The notes under the pieces: model-generated
Told to the model about the DNA's origin: nothing
Seen by the model: only the letters and a program-made list of their open reading frames with translations
Databases searched by the model: none
From: Porodaedalea pini
Lineage: Eukaryota; Basidiomycota; Agaricomycetes; Hymenochaetales; Hymenochaetaceae
NCBI GenBank assembly: GCA_002794775.1
Contig: NBAY01000008.1
Location: forward strand, 1-64,000
Direction of reading: 5' to 3'
Length of the DNA: 64,000 nt
Made by a program: the position numbers and the translations under genes
In this document: piece by piece, positions 19,864-32,049 of the stretch
Layout: each line of letters begins with the position of its first letter
Position numbering within the stretch: the first letter of the stretch is position 1

Positions 19864-21651
19864 TTATCCTTCTGCTACCTGTTCTGCAAGTCCTTTCGCC
19901 GTTTCTTCCTTTTCGGCCCGCTCTTCCGCTTCTACAACTTCGACGTCGAGAGGAAACGTCAAGATAGCTGCAATTCCGGTCAACTGATTCAGCTCTGCGG
20001 CGTTTGATTTATTTGTAGTGGGGAGCGGATGATGGATGTAAACATTCGTCAGTTGGAGATGAAAAACGCGAGGGGGGGGTAGCAAGACAATGATGCCGTG
20101 GTACTCACGTTGCCCAGATTCATGCATGCTCGAAAAAATCAGAACTTCTGCGCCTTTCTGCCGCACGGATTCCACGAGTTTGACGTACTTCTTGCGCAAC
20201 ACGGGGTCGCTTGCCCTGTGGTGAATTTTGTGAAGTCGTCGAGAAAGGAAGAAAATGTGTTTGGAAGAATAGGGAAGACGAGGGAGACCCACCGGAATAG
20301 CTCGTCGGAGATAAGCAATGTACCAATAGCCCCTCGATCCGCTGCAAGAGCCACATGATCAGGACCGTACCATGCCCGCATTTCGTCGGCGCCCAACATT
20401 TTGTGGAATCTAAAAAGAGCAAAGAAGGTGGCGCATCGATTGTGAAGTCAATAAAGCACTTCGGATAAAATAATTACATGGCATACTTATCAAGCATGAT
20501 TCCTTCTCGCGCGAACTTCGTCTCCTTAAGCTGGCTCATGACCTAATAGTTTGACAGGTCATAAACGGTGAGAACGAACTCGTCAAGGAAACCGAGAATG
20601 CTAACTCGCCTCGGGGCTCCTCATGACTTCCATTAGACTATGCACATGTGGGCTACTGACATGTACTCTCAAGAACTTGTTCTTAGACTGAAGCAGAGCC
20701 TTATTGTTCGATTTTGTTGCTTGTGCGAATATATAGTCGTAAATGGCATCTTTGACGAAACCCGGACTGGCGATGACGATTGCACGTAGCGAAGAGTAAG
20801 GGATGTGTCTGAGAAAAGATTGATAGAGTGCCTCGTAGAAGCGATCGAGTCCTTTGTCGTGAAGAGTTGTTGATCCTGTCCGTTTACGCGGGACAGGTAC
20901 TTCAACACGCTGACGAATTACAGTCATATGCTCGGAGAGTAGACAGACAGCTGCAGTGCCTGCAAACGAAGTCAGTAATTAAACACTAGCAAATTCACCA
21001 TGCTCACCCTCTCCGCATACTATAGCGCCTACTTCGGCCCCCTTTCCTTCTTCACACGATTCTCTGACTCTTGATAAAGCAATACTGTCCCACTCAGTCT
21101 TCACAATACGCACGTCTCGGTTGACTTCGAGGTCGAGAGTGTGGTATGCACCCATTTTGACAAATTGGTTTTCCACTGTGACTTGCCCCGTTATGGAAAG
21201 TGAAGCACCTTGTGATGGAGATGCACCGTCCGATCCACCAGCGGTAGCGGTATTTGAAGATGAAACAGCTGCAGAGAAATGCATCTTCTGCACAGATAAA
21301 GTGAGCATCGTTTTTACACGATGTGAGCTGGTCGATCCCGTTGCTGTCTCTGTCTGTACACGTCTAGACAGTAGTTATTCAGAATTGCTAAACGAAGCTA
21401 CGCAGCATTAGCTCACCGTATAGCAGGTGCACGGACTTCATCGCCCTAGATTGTTGTGGATAAGACGAACTGTATTGATGAAGCGAAGAATAGCTGACTT
21501 CTTGAATGAGATTATAGAGATGCCACATATCCTCATCCTCTTCGGGTCGGAGAGTGACATAACCCTTCGTGAAATGTCAGTCGCGAGTAAGGACTTGAAG
21601 ATAACAACATACAGAGCGATCCTTTTCGATATGTCTTCCTACTTGCTTCAT
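19864..21651 (-). CDS. DOM34: DOM34/Pelota ribosome rescue factor
   Basis: Dom34 enters the empty A site of stalled ribosomes with Hbs1 and splits them for no-go and non-stop decay. Nine exons: 21651-21613, 21564-21499, 21445-21417, 21363-21008, 20959-20610, 20542-20478, 20409-20293, 20215-20109, 19994-19864; 419 aa in phase. Domain 1 starts [20 protein letters not shown] and includes [12 protein letters not shown]. The central domain carries VPRKR and [15 protein letters not shown]. Domain 3 ends with [15 protein letters not shown] and a short acidic and Lys tail. Intron 5 has a GC donor (GAG|GCGAGT) that restores the conserved RSPEVMSQLK. The length is typical of the family. Confidence 0.93.
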
Positions 21652-21925
21652 GGTAGCTCGTTCTCTACTTTTCTCTCCTAGGTTAGCTGGAAGTGAAGCC
21701 TGAGCATCGGAAGAAGAGGTTTAGTTACGTCATTCAGGTCGTTGACTTCTGAAATAAACAACGCGCAAACACGCGGAGACGATAGCCAATCTCGCTTGTC
21801 CTCTTTGCTCATCATCGGCACGCATCTTCATCTGCATATATCTGTGAGGGATACACGCTCATAACCTGTAAATCAACGACTACAGTGCGGTGCCTCCCCT
21901 CCCACACTACCAAACGTGCTATATT

Positions 21926-22842
21926 ATGGAAGATGCAGACCACCGTATCGCGACTCTTTCCTCGCACGTATCTGCAACAAATGAACAGCACGAAGACGCG
22001 TATGGAAGTGACGACGAGATCTTCTCGAGACTGGAAAAGGAGATAGATGATGATTTTGACATGAGCGCGCTCAGAGAGCGGCGTTTGGAAGAACTGAAGC
22101 GGGAGTAAGTCGGCAGCTCTTGACGTTGTGTATACAATTCTCACTCAACTCAGGATGAATACAGTAAAGAATATGCGAGAGCAAGAACATGGAAGGATGG
22201 TGGAAATTACGGATGAAAAGGAGGTGATCCGGATTAGTGCGTGAGTAGCCTTGTAAAATGTGTGTACGAAGCAAGTCATGATAATCAAAGGACTGAAAAG
22301 CGCTGCGTTATTCACTTCTATCATCGCAACTTCAAGCGCTGTGAAATCATGAACAAGCATTTGGAGGTGGGCAACTCCACGTCGCATACATACAATGATC
22401 TAAAATCTTCTGACAGATTCTTGCTCCAAAATACTTCGCAACCCGTTTCCTCAAAGTGTTCGTAGAAAACATACCGTGGCTTGTCGAAAAATTGGAGATC
22501 AAGGTGCTTCCTTGCGTGATCTGTTTTATTGATGGAGTATCAAAGGATCGGTGGGTACGATTTTTGATATACTTCCTTTCAATATCTTACCTGCTTTTCA
22601 GTCTCATTGGGTTCGAGGAAATAGGAAACAAGGATGGATTTGAGACTGCGTCATTGGAGCTGCGTCTGCAGATGTCAGGTAGGTTTGTTACAGATTTCTC
22701 TGCAAATTTCATGTTACTTAACGGCTCTGCAGGTGTCGTTGACAAGCCGAACCTATCTTCAGTGCCACTACAGACTATGTACGGCTCATCGTCATGCAGC
22801 ATTCGAGGACGGGAAGGCGAGGAGGATTCAGATTCGGACTAG
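21926..22842 (+). CDS. PLP1: TXNDC9/phosducin-like thioredoxin-fold protein
   Basis: A member of the phosducin-like group that works with the CCT chaperonin in folding tubulin and actin. Six exons: 21926-22104, 22154-22240, 22291-22366, 22417-22550, 22602-22678, 22733-22842; 220 aa, the usual length. The acidic helical N-terminus (DEIFSRLEKEIDDDFDMSAL) is followed by a thioredoxin fold with VIHFYHRNFKRCEIMNKHL. The active-site position has a single Cys in place of CXXC, as in TXNDC9, so it is not expected to be a redox enzyme. LPCVICFIDG and LIGFEEIG complete the fold; the C-terminus is acidic (EEDSDSD). It is divergent from DOM34 across 274 bases. Confidence 0.88.
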
Positions 22843-22957
22843 TAATATTCTCACGGTGTAATTGTCGATCGTCAGAAGTGAGCAAACAGCGGTGACGTTC
22901 GGGATCGGGCGGCGTCAGCCTCATGTCACAGTATGTACAGAAATCAATTCATATCTC

Positions 22958-25430
22958 ATGCTCGCACCTCTCAGACTCGCTCTCTGCCTCTCTGCCTCAC
23001 GCGTTTCATATCTCCCATCTACTCGTCCTTTTTCTACTTTAATGGCGAAACGTCCACGTTCTGAAGAGCACAAAGGCACTGCTGATGGTCATAAACTCAA
23101 GAAGGCGCATGTGCAAGCGAAGCCGCTTTACAACAAGATAGCTACCGCCGAGAATGCCGCTGCAGTAGGCGAAAACCCTCCCCTCTGGGTGCTCCTCGAT
23201 GCCGTGAAGAATGGACTGATGAATACGAAGAAAGGCGACTCAGTTGTTTACTGGATGAGAATGGAGGATCTGCGAGGTACGTAAGCATCTATAAAGGTAT
23301 GCTCAGGTATTCACATTTTCCTCCAGTTGCCGACAATAGGGCCATAAATCTTGCATCAGAGCAAGCTCAGAAAGACGGCATCCCTCTGCTCGTTCTTTTC
23401 GTTATTAGCCCTCAGGACTATGAGGCGCATGATCGAGGCCCCAGGCGCATTGACTTCATGCTTCGCAACCTCAAAGCACTCAAGGTGCGATGCTTCGCTG
23501 TTTTCTTTAAGGTACCGGCAAATCAATATGCTTCTCACTTCACACACAGAAAACGCTAGATGAGCTCCATATACCACTGTACACCATCACGTTAGAGCCA
23601 CGCCGCTCTGTTCCCGCGAAGGTCGTCTCTTTACTACAGGAATGGGGGACCACTCGACTATTTGCAAATATTTCTTATGAAGTTGATGAGTTGCGACGAG
23701 ACATTAAGACATGCGAACTCAGCAAAAGGGAGGGTATCAGATGCGATTTCATTCAAGACAAACTGATTGTCAACCCTGGAGTCCTAACGACGAAGGAGGG
23801 CAAAGCCTATGCTGTGAGAATCTCGCTTTACCGCACTGTACTGATTTTGACATACACTTTGTCAGGTATACTCACCTTGGCAGAGGAATTGGCTTGCGAC
23901 ACTCAATAAGAATATGGGTTGGATCGCAGAGTCTCCGATACCCAAAGCAAATGACGAGGCAGTCCGGTCGTCCGATCGTTTTTCAGGCTTGTTTGAATCC
24001 GAGGTTCCAGAGTCCATCAGACAGTTCGAATGCGCAGACAAGGACAATATGGCCATATACTGGCCTGCCGGAGCTGACGCGGCGATGAAGGTATGACAAT
24101 GAAAATCTCAACATTGGTACATTATTCATCAAGTACACAGTTGCTGGACCGTTTTCTGCACACAAAAGCGCGCTCTGATCAACTTGGCGAAGTTTCGCCT
24201 CTCTCCGAAGGTGCTGAGGTCTCTGTGACAGACAGTCGGATCAAGAGATATGCTGATGGGCGAAACCATGCCGGCATGGACACTTCTTCGCGGTTGAGGT
24301 ACGGACATCTATAGTCATGAGTAAAGCGTTAGCTGATACGATCATAAAGTCCTTACCTTGCTTCGGGTGTTATTTCTGCACGAGCATGCGTCCGTGCAAC
24401 TGTCAGTTTATTGAAGCGCAAAAACGTCGAGGCCAGCAGAGACAATGGTGTCGGCATGTGGGTTCAGGAGATTGGTGAGAACGACCCATCCTTTGTCAAA
24501 CATATTACTCAGACTCCATAGCTTGGCGAGATTTTTATAACCATGTCATGGTCACCTTTCCCAGAGGTATGCCCACAGTCCTGCATTTTATCCACCCTTT
24601 ATTAATTAATCTGGTCTTTATAGTCTCGATGGGCAGGCCTTACCTTGAAAAATTTGCAGGCGTAAAATGGGAGACTAACGAGGAACATCTTCAAGCTTGG
24701 AAGGACGGCAAGACTGGCGTGCCAATCGTTGATGCGGTGAGTTTCTACGTTTGTTACTTCAGAACCTCCCTGATGTAAATGTCGGCTCTCAAGGCCATGA
24801 GACAGCTGAACGAATTTGGTGAGAGCCATAGGTTTCCAACAACCGACTGAAACTGAAATTCATTCTTTAGGATGGATGCACAACCGATGCCGGATGATTG
24901 TCGCAATGTACTTGACGAAAGACCTCATGCTCGACTGGAGGCTGGGAGAAAAGGTAAATTTCCCACTTCACAGGAAAAGGCATGATTGTTTATATATGGC
25001 TCTTCAGTACTTTATGGAGAATCTCATTGACGGAGACTTGCCATCGAATAACGGAGGCTGGCAGTGGAGTGCTAGTACTGGCACCGATCCTCAGCCGTAC
25101 TTCCGTATCTTCAATCCAATCTCACAAAGTGAGAAGGTGAGTGGTTTAATTTCTAGACTCTGAATGGACAATTCAAGCAAAATTCGGTAGGCGGACCCGT
25201 CCGGAAACTATATCCGGCATTATATTCCCGAACTCGGCAAACTTATGGGAAAAGGTAGAATTAATCCTGTATTGTTGTTCGCCGTCATTTCTAACGAGAT
25301 CCTTTGTACAGCTATTCACGAACCTTCGGCAGAGAGCGCTTCAAAGCATGGATATCCCAAGCCTCTAGTAGACCACAAAAAGGCTAGAGAAAGGGCTCTT
25401 AGGCGCTACAAAAACCCTGGGGAGGAGTAA
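22958..25430 (+). CDS. PHR1: CPD photolyase (class I)
   Basis: The flavoenzyme splits cyclobutane pyrimidine dimers with blue light. Thirteen exons from ATG 22958, 608 aa in phase: 22958-23276, 23327-23484, 23550-23813, 23866-24090, 24141-24298, 24350-24474, 24522-24566, 24624-24736, 24794-24818, 24871-24953, 25008-25136, 25191-25254, 25312-25430. The antenna-binding half has ADNRAINLA and LLVLFVISP. The FAD half has [28 protein letters not shown] and [19 protein letters not shown], the signature of class I CPD photolyases. The start region is presequence-like, with a second in-frame ATG at 23042 before a basic KRPR motif. Confidence 0.93.
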
Positions 25431-25780
25431 ATGGTTACTACTGATGATGCGTCACCTAACGTCATCTTCGTTCTCCCCATATAACTTGTCCATATGACTC
25501 GGAGCGTACAACTTACAGGACTGGGAGAACGAATAATATCATATGGATGAGACCGTTGTTTATATAGAGAGTCACAGCATCGTTTGTATCTTATTCTTCA
25601 GTGGGTGGAAGTCATACTAGACAAATGTGAACATCAGAATTAATATTGTGTATTGGATGCGTCAAGGTCGGGTACAGAAAGAAATTCATACGCGCGGAGT
25701 TTAAATTGGGATTCGCGTCGCGACTGAAGTCTGAACCACACAGACCTCCGCTCTAAAGAACATCTTACGTGGAATAAAAC
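25431..25780. other. Intergenic, photolyase to SWT1
   Basis: About 350 bases without a gene. It holds the photolyase 3' end and the SWT1 promoter; no clear element seen. Confidence 0.6.
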
Positions 25781-27387
25781 ATGCTTTACCAATCTCGCTG
25801 GGCACCCTCGCAAGAAACAAAGAAGAGGGCCAGCTCTTATGATGATGCGCTCCGGGAGGCCTCCTCTTCAAGTCCAGCGTCGGCGCAGCCGGAAAACTTC
25901 TCAGGATGGTCCGATCCTGCTTTGCGGCTGATCGATGAGGAGGCGAACAGAATGGACATTGATATCCAGGTAGAAGTACACGGCTTTGAGGACGACCCGA
26001 AGACGCGATGACACCGATCTTGCCAATATATTTTTTGTCAGTAGGGCCCGAACGGCGTCGAAGACGGGTCAGGCTCGATCACGCATGCCAGTCTTGTCAT
26101 AGACACGAACGTCCTCCTCAAGTACCTCGAAGCGCTCCAGCAGTTTGCTGAGGATGTGGAGTCGATATGGGAGCCTATATCAATCGTAATTCCGGGTGTC
26201 GTCGTGCAAGAACTAGACTAGTAAGTACGAGTTTTTCAAAGCTATGCTTATGTGTTTACTTCCGCGATGAATTTGGTTGCCCAGTCAGAAAAATGACAGA
26301 AGCCGACATTTATGCTGGCCAGCACGGATGGCCTCGACGTGGATTCTTTCAAAACTAAAGGAGCGTCGAAAAGTTAGGGGCCAGGCCTACCAAGAAACTC
26401 TGCAGAGCTCAGGTTCTTGGAAAAGAAGGGATCCAGTGAGTTGGACACTTTGGTTCGCCACGAATATAGTGTTCAATAAATTGCTCAAGCATACGTCAAA
26501 TGATGATCTTATCGTTGACTGCTGCTTATTTCTGCGCCAAAAGAGGCATCACAATGTGCTTGCAATTAGCCAGGATAACAACTTCTGCACGACTGCAGAA
26601 TCCCAGGGTCAGTAGTTCGTGGACTTTGACTTACAAATTACTGATTCTCAGTACAGGCATTCCTACATTGAACCCGAAAATGTTCACTCGATGGTCAAGT
26701 AGAGCATTGGCCCGATATCTCCTTGGAGATGACGATCTGCGATTGAACAGCTTTGCCGACTATAAAGAGACGTTCCGGCCGAAACGTGTCCGTGAAGCTC
26801 TTGACGATGAATTAGGAGTGCAAGCAGTGGAAAATGACATGTCAGAAGACGATGGCATGGAGATCGATGATGAGTTCTTCATATCGAGGGATCCTCCACC
26901 ACAGCACCTTCTGGACGACCTTCACGATCAAGTGCTAGAACACTTTGGCATTCTTCTCTCTGAGCTGTTGCGGCGTGTTGCACCCCCGAGTCTATTCACG
27001 CAAACACCCTCAAACTCTGGAGCAGCATCTTCGATGTATGCATCGCCTAGTTCATCTAAGCCTGCGAAGGACTGGAAGGCGAACGAAATTCTTCTCTATT
27101 TGTGCAACGCGCGGCGTATGCCCCGCACTGCTTCAGCGGCGGATGTTAAGGAGCTTACAAGCGATTCATCACGCATGATAGATTTCTTCACGCACAAGTA
27201 CAATACGAGGGGCCGGAGTGGACAGCATTGGGCTCGCGCAGATTGGGTTTCGTGCCTGGAAAAGTTAGGTGTGTTGGCACGGGTGTACAAGGATGATGCC
27301 ATTTTGAATTCACTTGTTCAGCTTGCACCACAAGTCGAGCTGGTGTTCCTGACGCCCATGCGTCCGACTGGGACAGGTGCATTTTAA
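25781..27387 (+). CDS. SWT1: SWT1-type PIN-domain RNA endonuclease
   Basis: Swt1 is an endoribonuclease that clears faulty mRNPs near nuclear pores. Five exons: 25781-25969, 26045-26220, 26285-26435, 26490-26607, 26657-27387; 454 aa. The PIN domain begins with LVIDTNVLLKYLEAL, continues IVIPGVVVQELDYQKNDRS, KLKERRKVRGQAY, then NDDLIVDCCLFLR and ISQDNNF. The acidic residues expected for metal binding are all present. After the PIN domain comes an acidic linker and a helical C-terminal region (HDQVLEHFGILLSELLRRV to LVQLAPQVELVFLTPMR), as in the family. The N-terminus is short and disordered. Confidence 0.85.
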
Positions 27388-27560
27388 TGATGTTTTTGTA
27401 CTATATTAGAGATAAGTCAGAAACTACAACGTCACTTGTGGCACTGGTTTGCGTCTGGTGCTGAAGCGTGGGAAATCATTTTCGAGTCTCACGTTGGAGA
27501 TCAGTCTGAGCGTTCTCCGTTCTCCATTGCGCTCCTTCTCCTCTTACGGCGACCAGCATT

Positions 27561-29391
27561 ATGGCCTCTCGTCGTCGGTCGCTGCAAATATTCTTATTTA
27601 TTCTCGCTCTTTTTCTCATCGGCACCGTCGTTGTTCTATCCTCTATCTCCATCTACCTCTCTATAGACACCACAGCCTATCTCACAGAAGAAGAGGTCGG
27701 GCCCATTGAAGAAGATGCAACATGGAATGCAACTGCTCTAGGCAAGATCGAGCGTATTCCTCGTATCATTCATCAGACATGGAAATCGGAGACGCTCCCC
27801 GACAGTTGGAAGGACATATCGCAGGAATGCAGGGACATGATGCCGGACTAGTGAGTTTCCCGTTCCTTTGTGCACTCTCGTTGCCTTGAGACAGGCAGCT
27901 CGCCACCGTTTCTTTTCTTCGCGATGCAAAGGATGCGGTGGTCGCATTCTGATTGTGTTATCGCTTGCGCTCACAGCCTTGTCCCGCTTGGTCTCACGAC
28001 GCGCAGTAATAGAAGGCTTACCGTGACCTCATGACAGTGAATACATGCTATGGACAGATGCCGACTCTCGCGAATTTATTGCAAAGGAGTATCCGTGGTT
28101 CTTAGACACTTTTGACGCGTACATCTATCCCATACAGCGTGCAGACGCCATTCGTTACTTCGTGCTTCACCACTTCGGCGGCGTATATCTCGACTTGGAC
28201 GTGGGATGCCGTCGTCGCCTGGATAGGCTCCTTGTATACCCTGTTGTTTTGCCCAAGACGATCCCCGTCGGTGTCTCCAACGACCTCATGTTCGCTGAGA
28301 AGGGGCATCCCTTTATGGCGCAAACTATTCATAACCTGGTCACGTTTGATCATTCCTGGATACTCAACTATCCAACGGTGATGTTCTCAACTGGCCCTAT
28401 GTTTCTATCCGCGCAGTATGGCATCTGGACGTCATCGCACTTTCCCACTCCGGAACTGCCTGGTGGAGAGGTTCGTGTCTTACCCAAGTCTCTATACGGC
28501 AAAAACGCGAAAGTTGAGGACGTGCCGCATTCGTTCTTCCTCCATTTCTACGGCAGTAGTTGGCATGCGGATGATGCGGCGTTCATTGGCTTCTTGGGAA
28601 AATGGGGCAAGGGTCTTATGTGGATCGGACTTGTCTTGCTTATCGCTGGATTGATCAATTTATTCTGGAGGAAGAAGAATAAAAGGTCGGAAGGATACCA
28701 GATTCTCCTACCTAGAGCACATCAGCGCAATGGACGATGGAATGTGGACTTGGGCTTGTTCACCCTTACTTCACGAGGATTGTCCAGTCACTCCCCTGTA
28801 TCTTCCTGCCCGCCTTCTCCAACCTCGGATGGAGATAGTATGCCTCTGCTTCCTCTGTCGTTCGATGTAAGACCTCCCTCTCCATCCGCCTCTGAGGCCT
28901 CCATCGATCGCCGGACGGGAATCGTCGGCGTGCTCTCTAGGTACAGCATTCGCGTCATGACCACAATTACCGGAAGCTATGATCGCCCGCGCGGACGCTT
29001 CGCGGCCCGCCGTGGCTGGCAGAATCGCGGATACCTTTTCTTCCTCCCTGCCATCTTCACCCCGAGCGTTGTACCCGTCCCCGAACTGGGAACTCGCCGG
29101 CCGAGCATTACACGCTCTGCTTCTGCATCTATGTCGCACCCTAGAATTGTGCAGTATCCTCCAGAAAAGAGTACGTACGCGGATGATCTAGAAGACGCCA
29201 ATGTGTACGGCGCGTCTTCGAGCCTACAAGCCACTGTAGAGGGCTCTCCACAGGTTTTTTCCAGGCCTCCCACCCCTGGCGTATCGGGCGGCGCGCCACC
29301 GCCGTACCCTGTTGCGACGAGTGACGCTAGTGCAGCGGCTCGCCGTGCACGAAGTGCAGATGGGCCTTGGGATTCATGGGAGGCACGATGA
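27561..29391 (+). CDS. SUR1: Mannosyl-inositolphosphoceramide synthase catalytic subunit (GT32)
   Basis: Transfers mannose from GDP-mannose to inositol phosphoceramide in the Golgi. Two exons, 27561-27850 and 28038-29391, 547 aa. An N-terminal signal-anchor helix (about residues 8-34) is followed by the GT32 domain: RIIHQTWKSETLPDSW, YEYMLWTDADSREF, RADAIRYFVLHHFGGVYLDL with the DXD motif in DLDVG, and later FFLHFYGSSWH. A second membrane helix lies at GLMWIGLVLLIAGLINLF. The last 170 residues are a Ser/Pro-rich cytosolic tail, longer than in yeast Sur1/Csh1. The intron of 187 nt is longer than its neighbours. The stop is followed by a run of ten A. Confidence 0.9.
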
Positions 29392-29875
29392 AAAAAAAAA
29401 GAAAACAGGACCCTTTATTTCTCTTCATGTCTTTCGAATCACTATTGTCGTCAAAGAGCGTCGGTCCCTCTCGCGCAACACGCCGGGCGGGTTGCAACTC
29501 AGATTTCGTGAACATTGTCATAGTCGGACAGCCATCCCTTCCTTTCGTCTGATACCCTTCCTTCCTTCGCACCTTTTGCATATCGACTTTCTAATCCCGT
29601 CCTATTTTATTTAAGTAGAGACACTTTCTATACATCTGACTCCGCGTAGATTATCATCTAACTACGCATTCTGAAATATGTCGAATACAACGCAGAGTTA
29701 TCATTGAATGCCATTCTTTACTACTTGGGGCTTGTGTAGTAATTGTTGCGTTCATGGATCTGGTAGAATTAGGACGAACATTTGGATGTCTCATGCGAAC
29801 CAAAGATAGACGAAAGGGAAATAAATATTATCCAAAATTTCAGAATAAATAAACATGATATATTGATGGAGTACT
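29392..29875. other. Intergenic between convergent genes
   Basis: About 480 AT-rich bases holding the 3' ends of the MIPC synthase and MFS genes. No other element seen. Confidence 0.6.
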
Positions 29876-31721
29876 TTAAGTCGATCGAGTCTTGGGCGCT
29901 GTGGATTTCATTCTCGAGGAGAGTAAGAACATCGCTGCTGCTGCAACGGCATACGTCAGAGACGGGCCGACAGTCCAGTATGACGCACAGGCTAGGTACG
30001 AATATGAAAAGGGTCAGCATATTGATAAGGAGAAAGTTCAAGTATAGGAACATACCAAGCAGCGGTCCGATAGCGCGGCCGAGCTGACCAGATGACCTGA
30101 ATTGTCCAAGTGCCTTACCCTTCGCTAGTTCCGGGTGCGTTGTGTGCGGCTTGCCCGTGTCTGAGTCGACAGCCTCATCACACTGCAGCGACGCATGTGC
30201 GGTAAGCGCGTTCACAACCGTTGCACTTGTAAAGGCGAGGCACACGGCAGCTGCCTGTAGCAGGCGTACCGCGACAGCAGTACGAGACGTGGCGAATTGC
30301 GGGAGCAGTGCGAGGAAAACAAGTCCGAGAGCGCAGCTGGAGACGCCGCGTCGCGCCATGATGGCCTCCCCTGTTTTAGACATGGAGCGACGGACGTAGC
30401 CACCTTGGAGGAGAGCACTGATGATGCCGATGAACCCAATGAGCATGCCGTTCTGCGAGTTACTCCAGTCAAACACTAGGAGCAAAGTCAGTAACAATGC
30501 ACAATTCCAGTGAAAGAGAGACGCACAATCAAACGTGAGGAAAGTCAGAGTGAATTCGACGCCAGAGAATAACCCAAGGAAGAGGAAGTGCGTTTGTTTT
30601 AGCGTCTTAAGCAGGCTAGTACGCCTCTCAACATCTTCCTCGCGAGTCAGCTTAGCATGACCGTTCTGAACGGATCCATTGCTGTGACCATTGGTGACTT
30701 TTCCGTTCGCCTCTTTCTCGGTCGTAGTTTTGATGACAGTACCACGCGTCTCTGGAAGAGCAAGAGCCAAAAAGAGGGTCTCTGCGCTTAGCAGAACGAG
30801 TGTCAGGAACGCTGGGACAGCGTAAATGTTCAGCTCGAAGCCACCAGCCGTCAAAGCAGTTGGGACTGGGCGCGACGCAAAGTATGCGCCAATGGGCGGG
30901 CCGATGATAAAGCAAATTGCGAAAGCAATTCCGACATGTGCCAGGGCTTTGCCTCGGTTGGCCGGAGTTGTAATGTCGGAAATTATGGCACTGAAATTGG
31001 ACGAACCTCTTAGCGTAATTCAAAAGGGTATATATATGTGGCTCACATAGCAAGCTGAACGTTGCCTTCACTCAATCCTCCAATGGCACGCGAAAGCATG
31101 TACGACGCGAATGATGTCGACTGGATCCAGCTGTCATGCTCATAAGGTCATGTCCTACGGGAAGGTAGAACATAGCACATACACCAAAGCGCTTAGGATG
31201 TTGCCCGCCATAGTGATGAGCAGAATCTTCTTCCGCCCGTATTTGTCTGACAGTGCGCCAATGTGAGGCGAGACGACGAACTGTAATGTTCTGAGGAGCA
31301 AGACGATTGAAGTTAATTGTGTACTGCACGAAGATCAGAAACACAACGTACGAAAAGACCGAGCCCATAAGGCCGCCAAGCAATACAATGTCCCATTTCT
31401 TTGAGCTTTGTGCTGAATTAATGAACAATCCTCGAAAGCTAGAAACTCCAGCCAGAGTACGCGAAAGGAAACCATTAGGATCGGACGCTTCGCGCTACAA
31501 GTTTGTTGAGCAACGTGTAGTGGTAACACAGACAGCGCCGTAAACACACCTTGGTGTACCACTCGATTATTCGTGGAAAGAGAGGCAAGGGAATGGTGAA
31601 AGCTGCGTAGCGGACGAGTCTGTTAGTCCGGAGTGCATCGACCAGGAGCAACGTGTAAGATGTACGCACCGAAGAGGTCAAGTACGAGGGAAAGGAACAC
31701 GATAGTCTCAACTTTCGCCAT
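29876..31721 (-). CDS. MFS transporter, MFSD10/tetracycline-transporter-like
   Basis: A membrane carrier of the major facilitator superfamily. Eight exons: 31721-31670, 31602-31550, 31494-31352, 31290-31183, 31130-31047, 30990-30527, 30475-30056, 29991-29876; 479 aa, exactly in phase. Helix 1 reads FLSLVLDLFAFTIPLPLFPR. The MFS signature in loop 2-3 is present (SPHIGALSDKYGRKKILLIT). Loop 6-7 is hydrophilic (ANGKVTNGHSNGSVQNGHAK). The second half has GFIGIISALLQGGYVRR. The pattern is that of DHA1-like H+ antiporters and MFSD10. The substrate cannot be told. A different frame continues past exon 7 into the last intron but lacks support. Confidence 0.85.
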
Positions 31722-32049
31722 ATGAAACAGTAAGGATAGCAGCAGCAAGAGCCAGCTCTTGAATGTGAAGGATGTTCAAGGTTAAATAGGAAAGATGTGA
31801 GACTGTGAGCAGTGCATACTGAGACGCGCCTACGTGTCGCCAATGACGGCCGCCGATACTCTCAGCTCGTTCTCAAGCCATCCATCAACCGCCCCTTTGT
31901 TTCGCTTCGCACTCACACAGATGAGAAAATTGGCGGTCTCACGCCGGCACTTGGGATACGTCTACATAGAATATGGTGCCGTAGCATCCATGCGTATAAT
32001 CAATACTTAGTCGGTCCCGCGACTCTCGTGGGATGCTTTTCTAAACGAA
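31722..32049. other. Intergenic, PUS7 3' end to MFS promoter
   Basis: About 330 bases between two minus-strand genes. No further gene seen. Confidence 0.6.
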
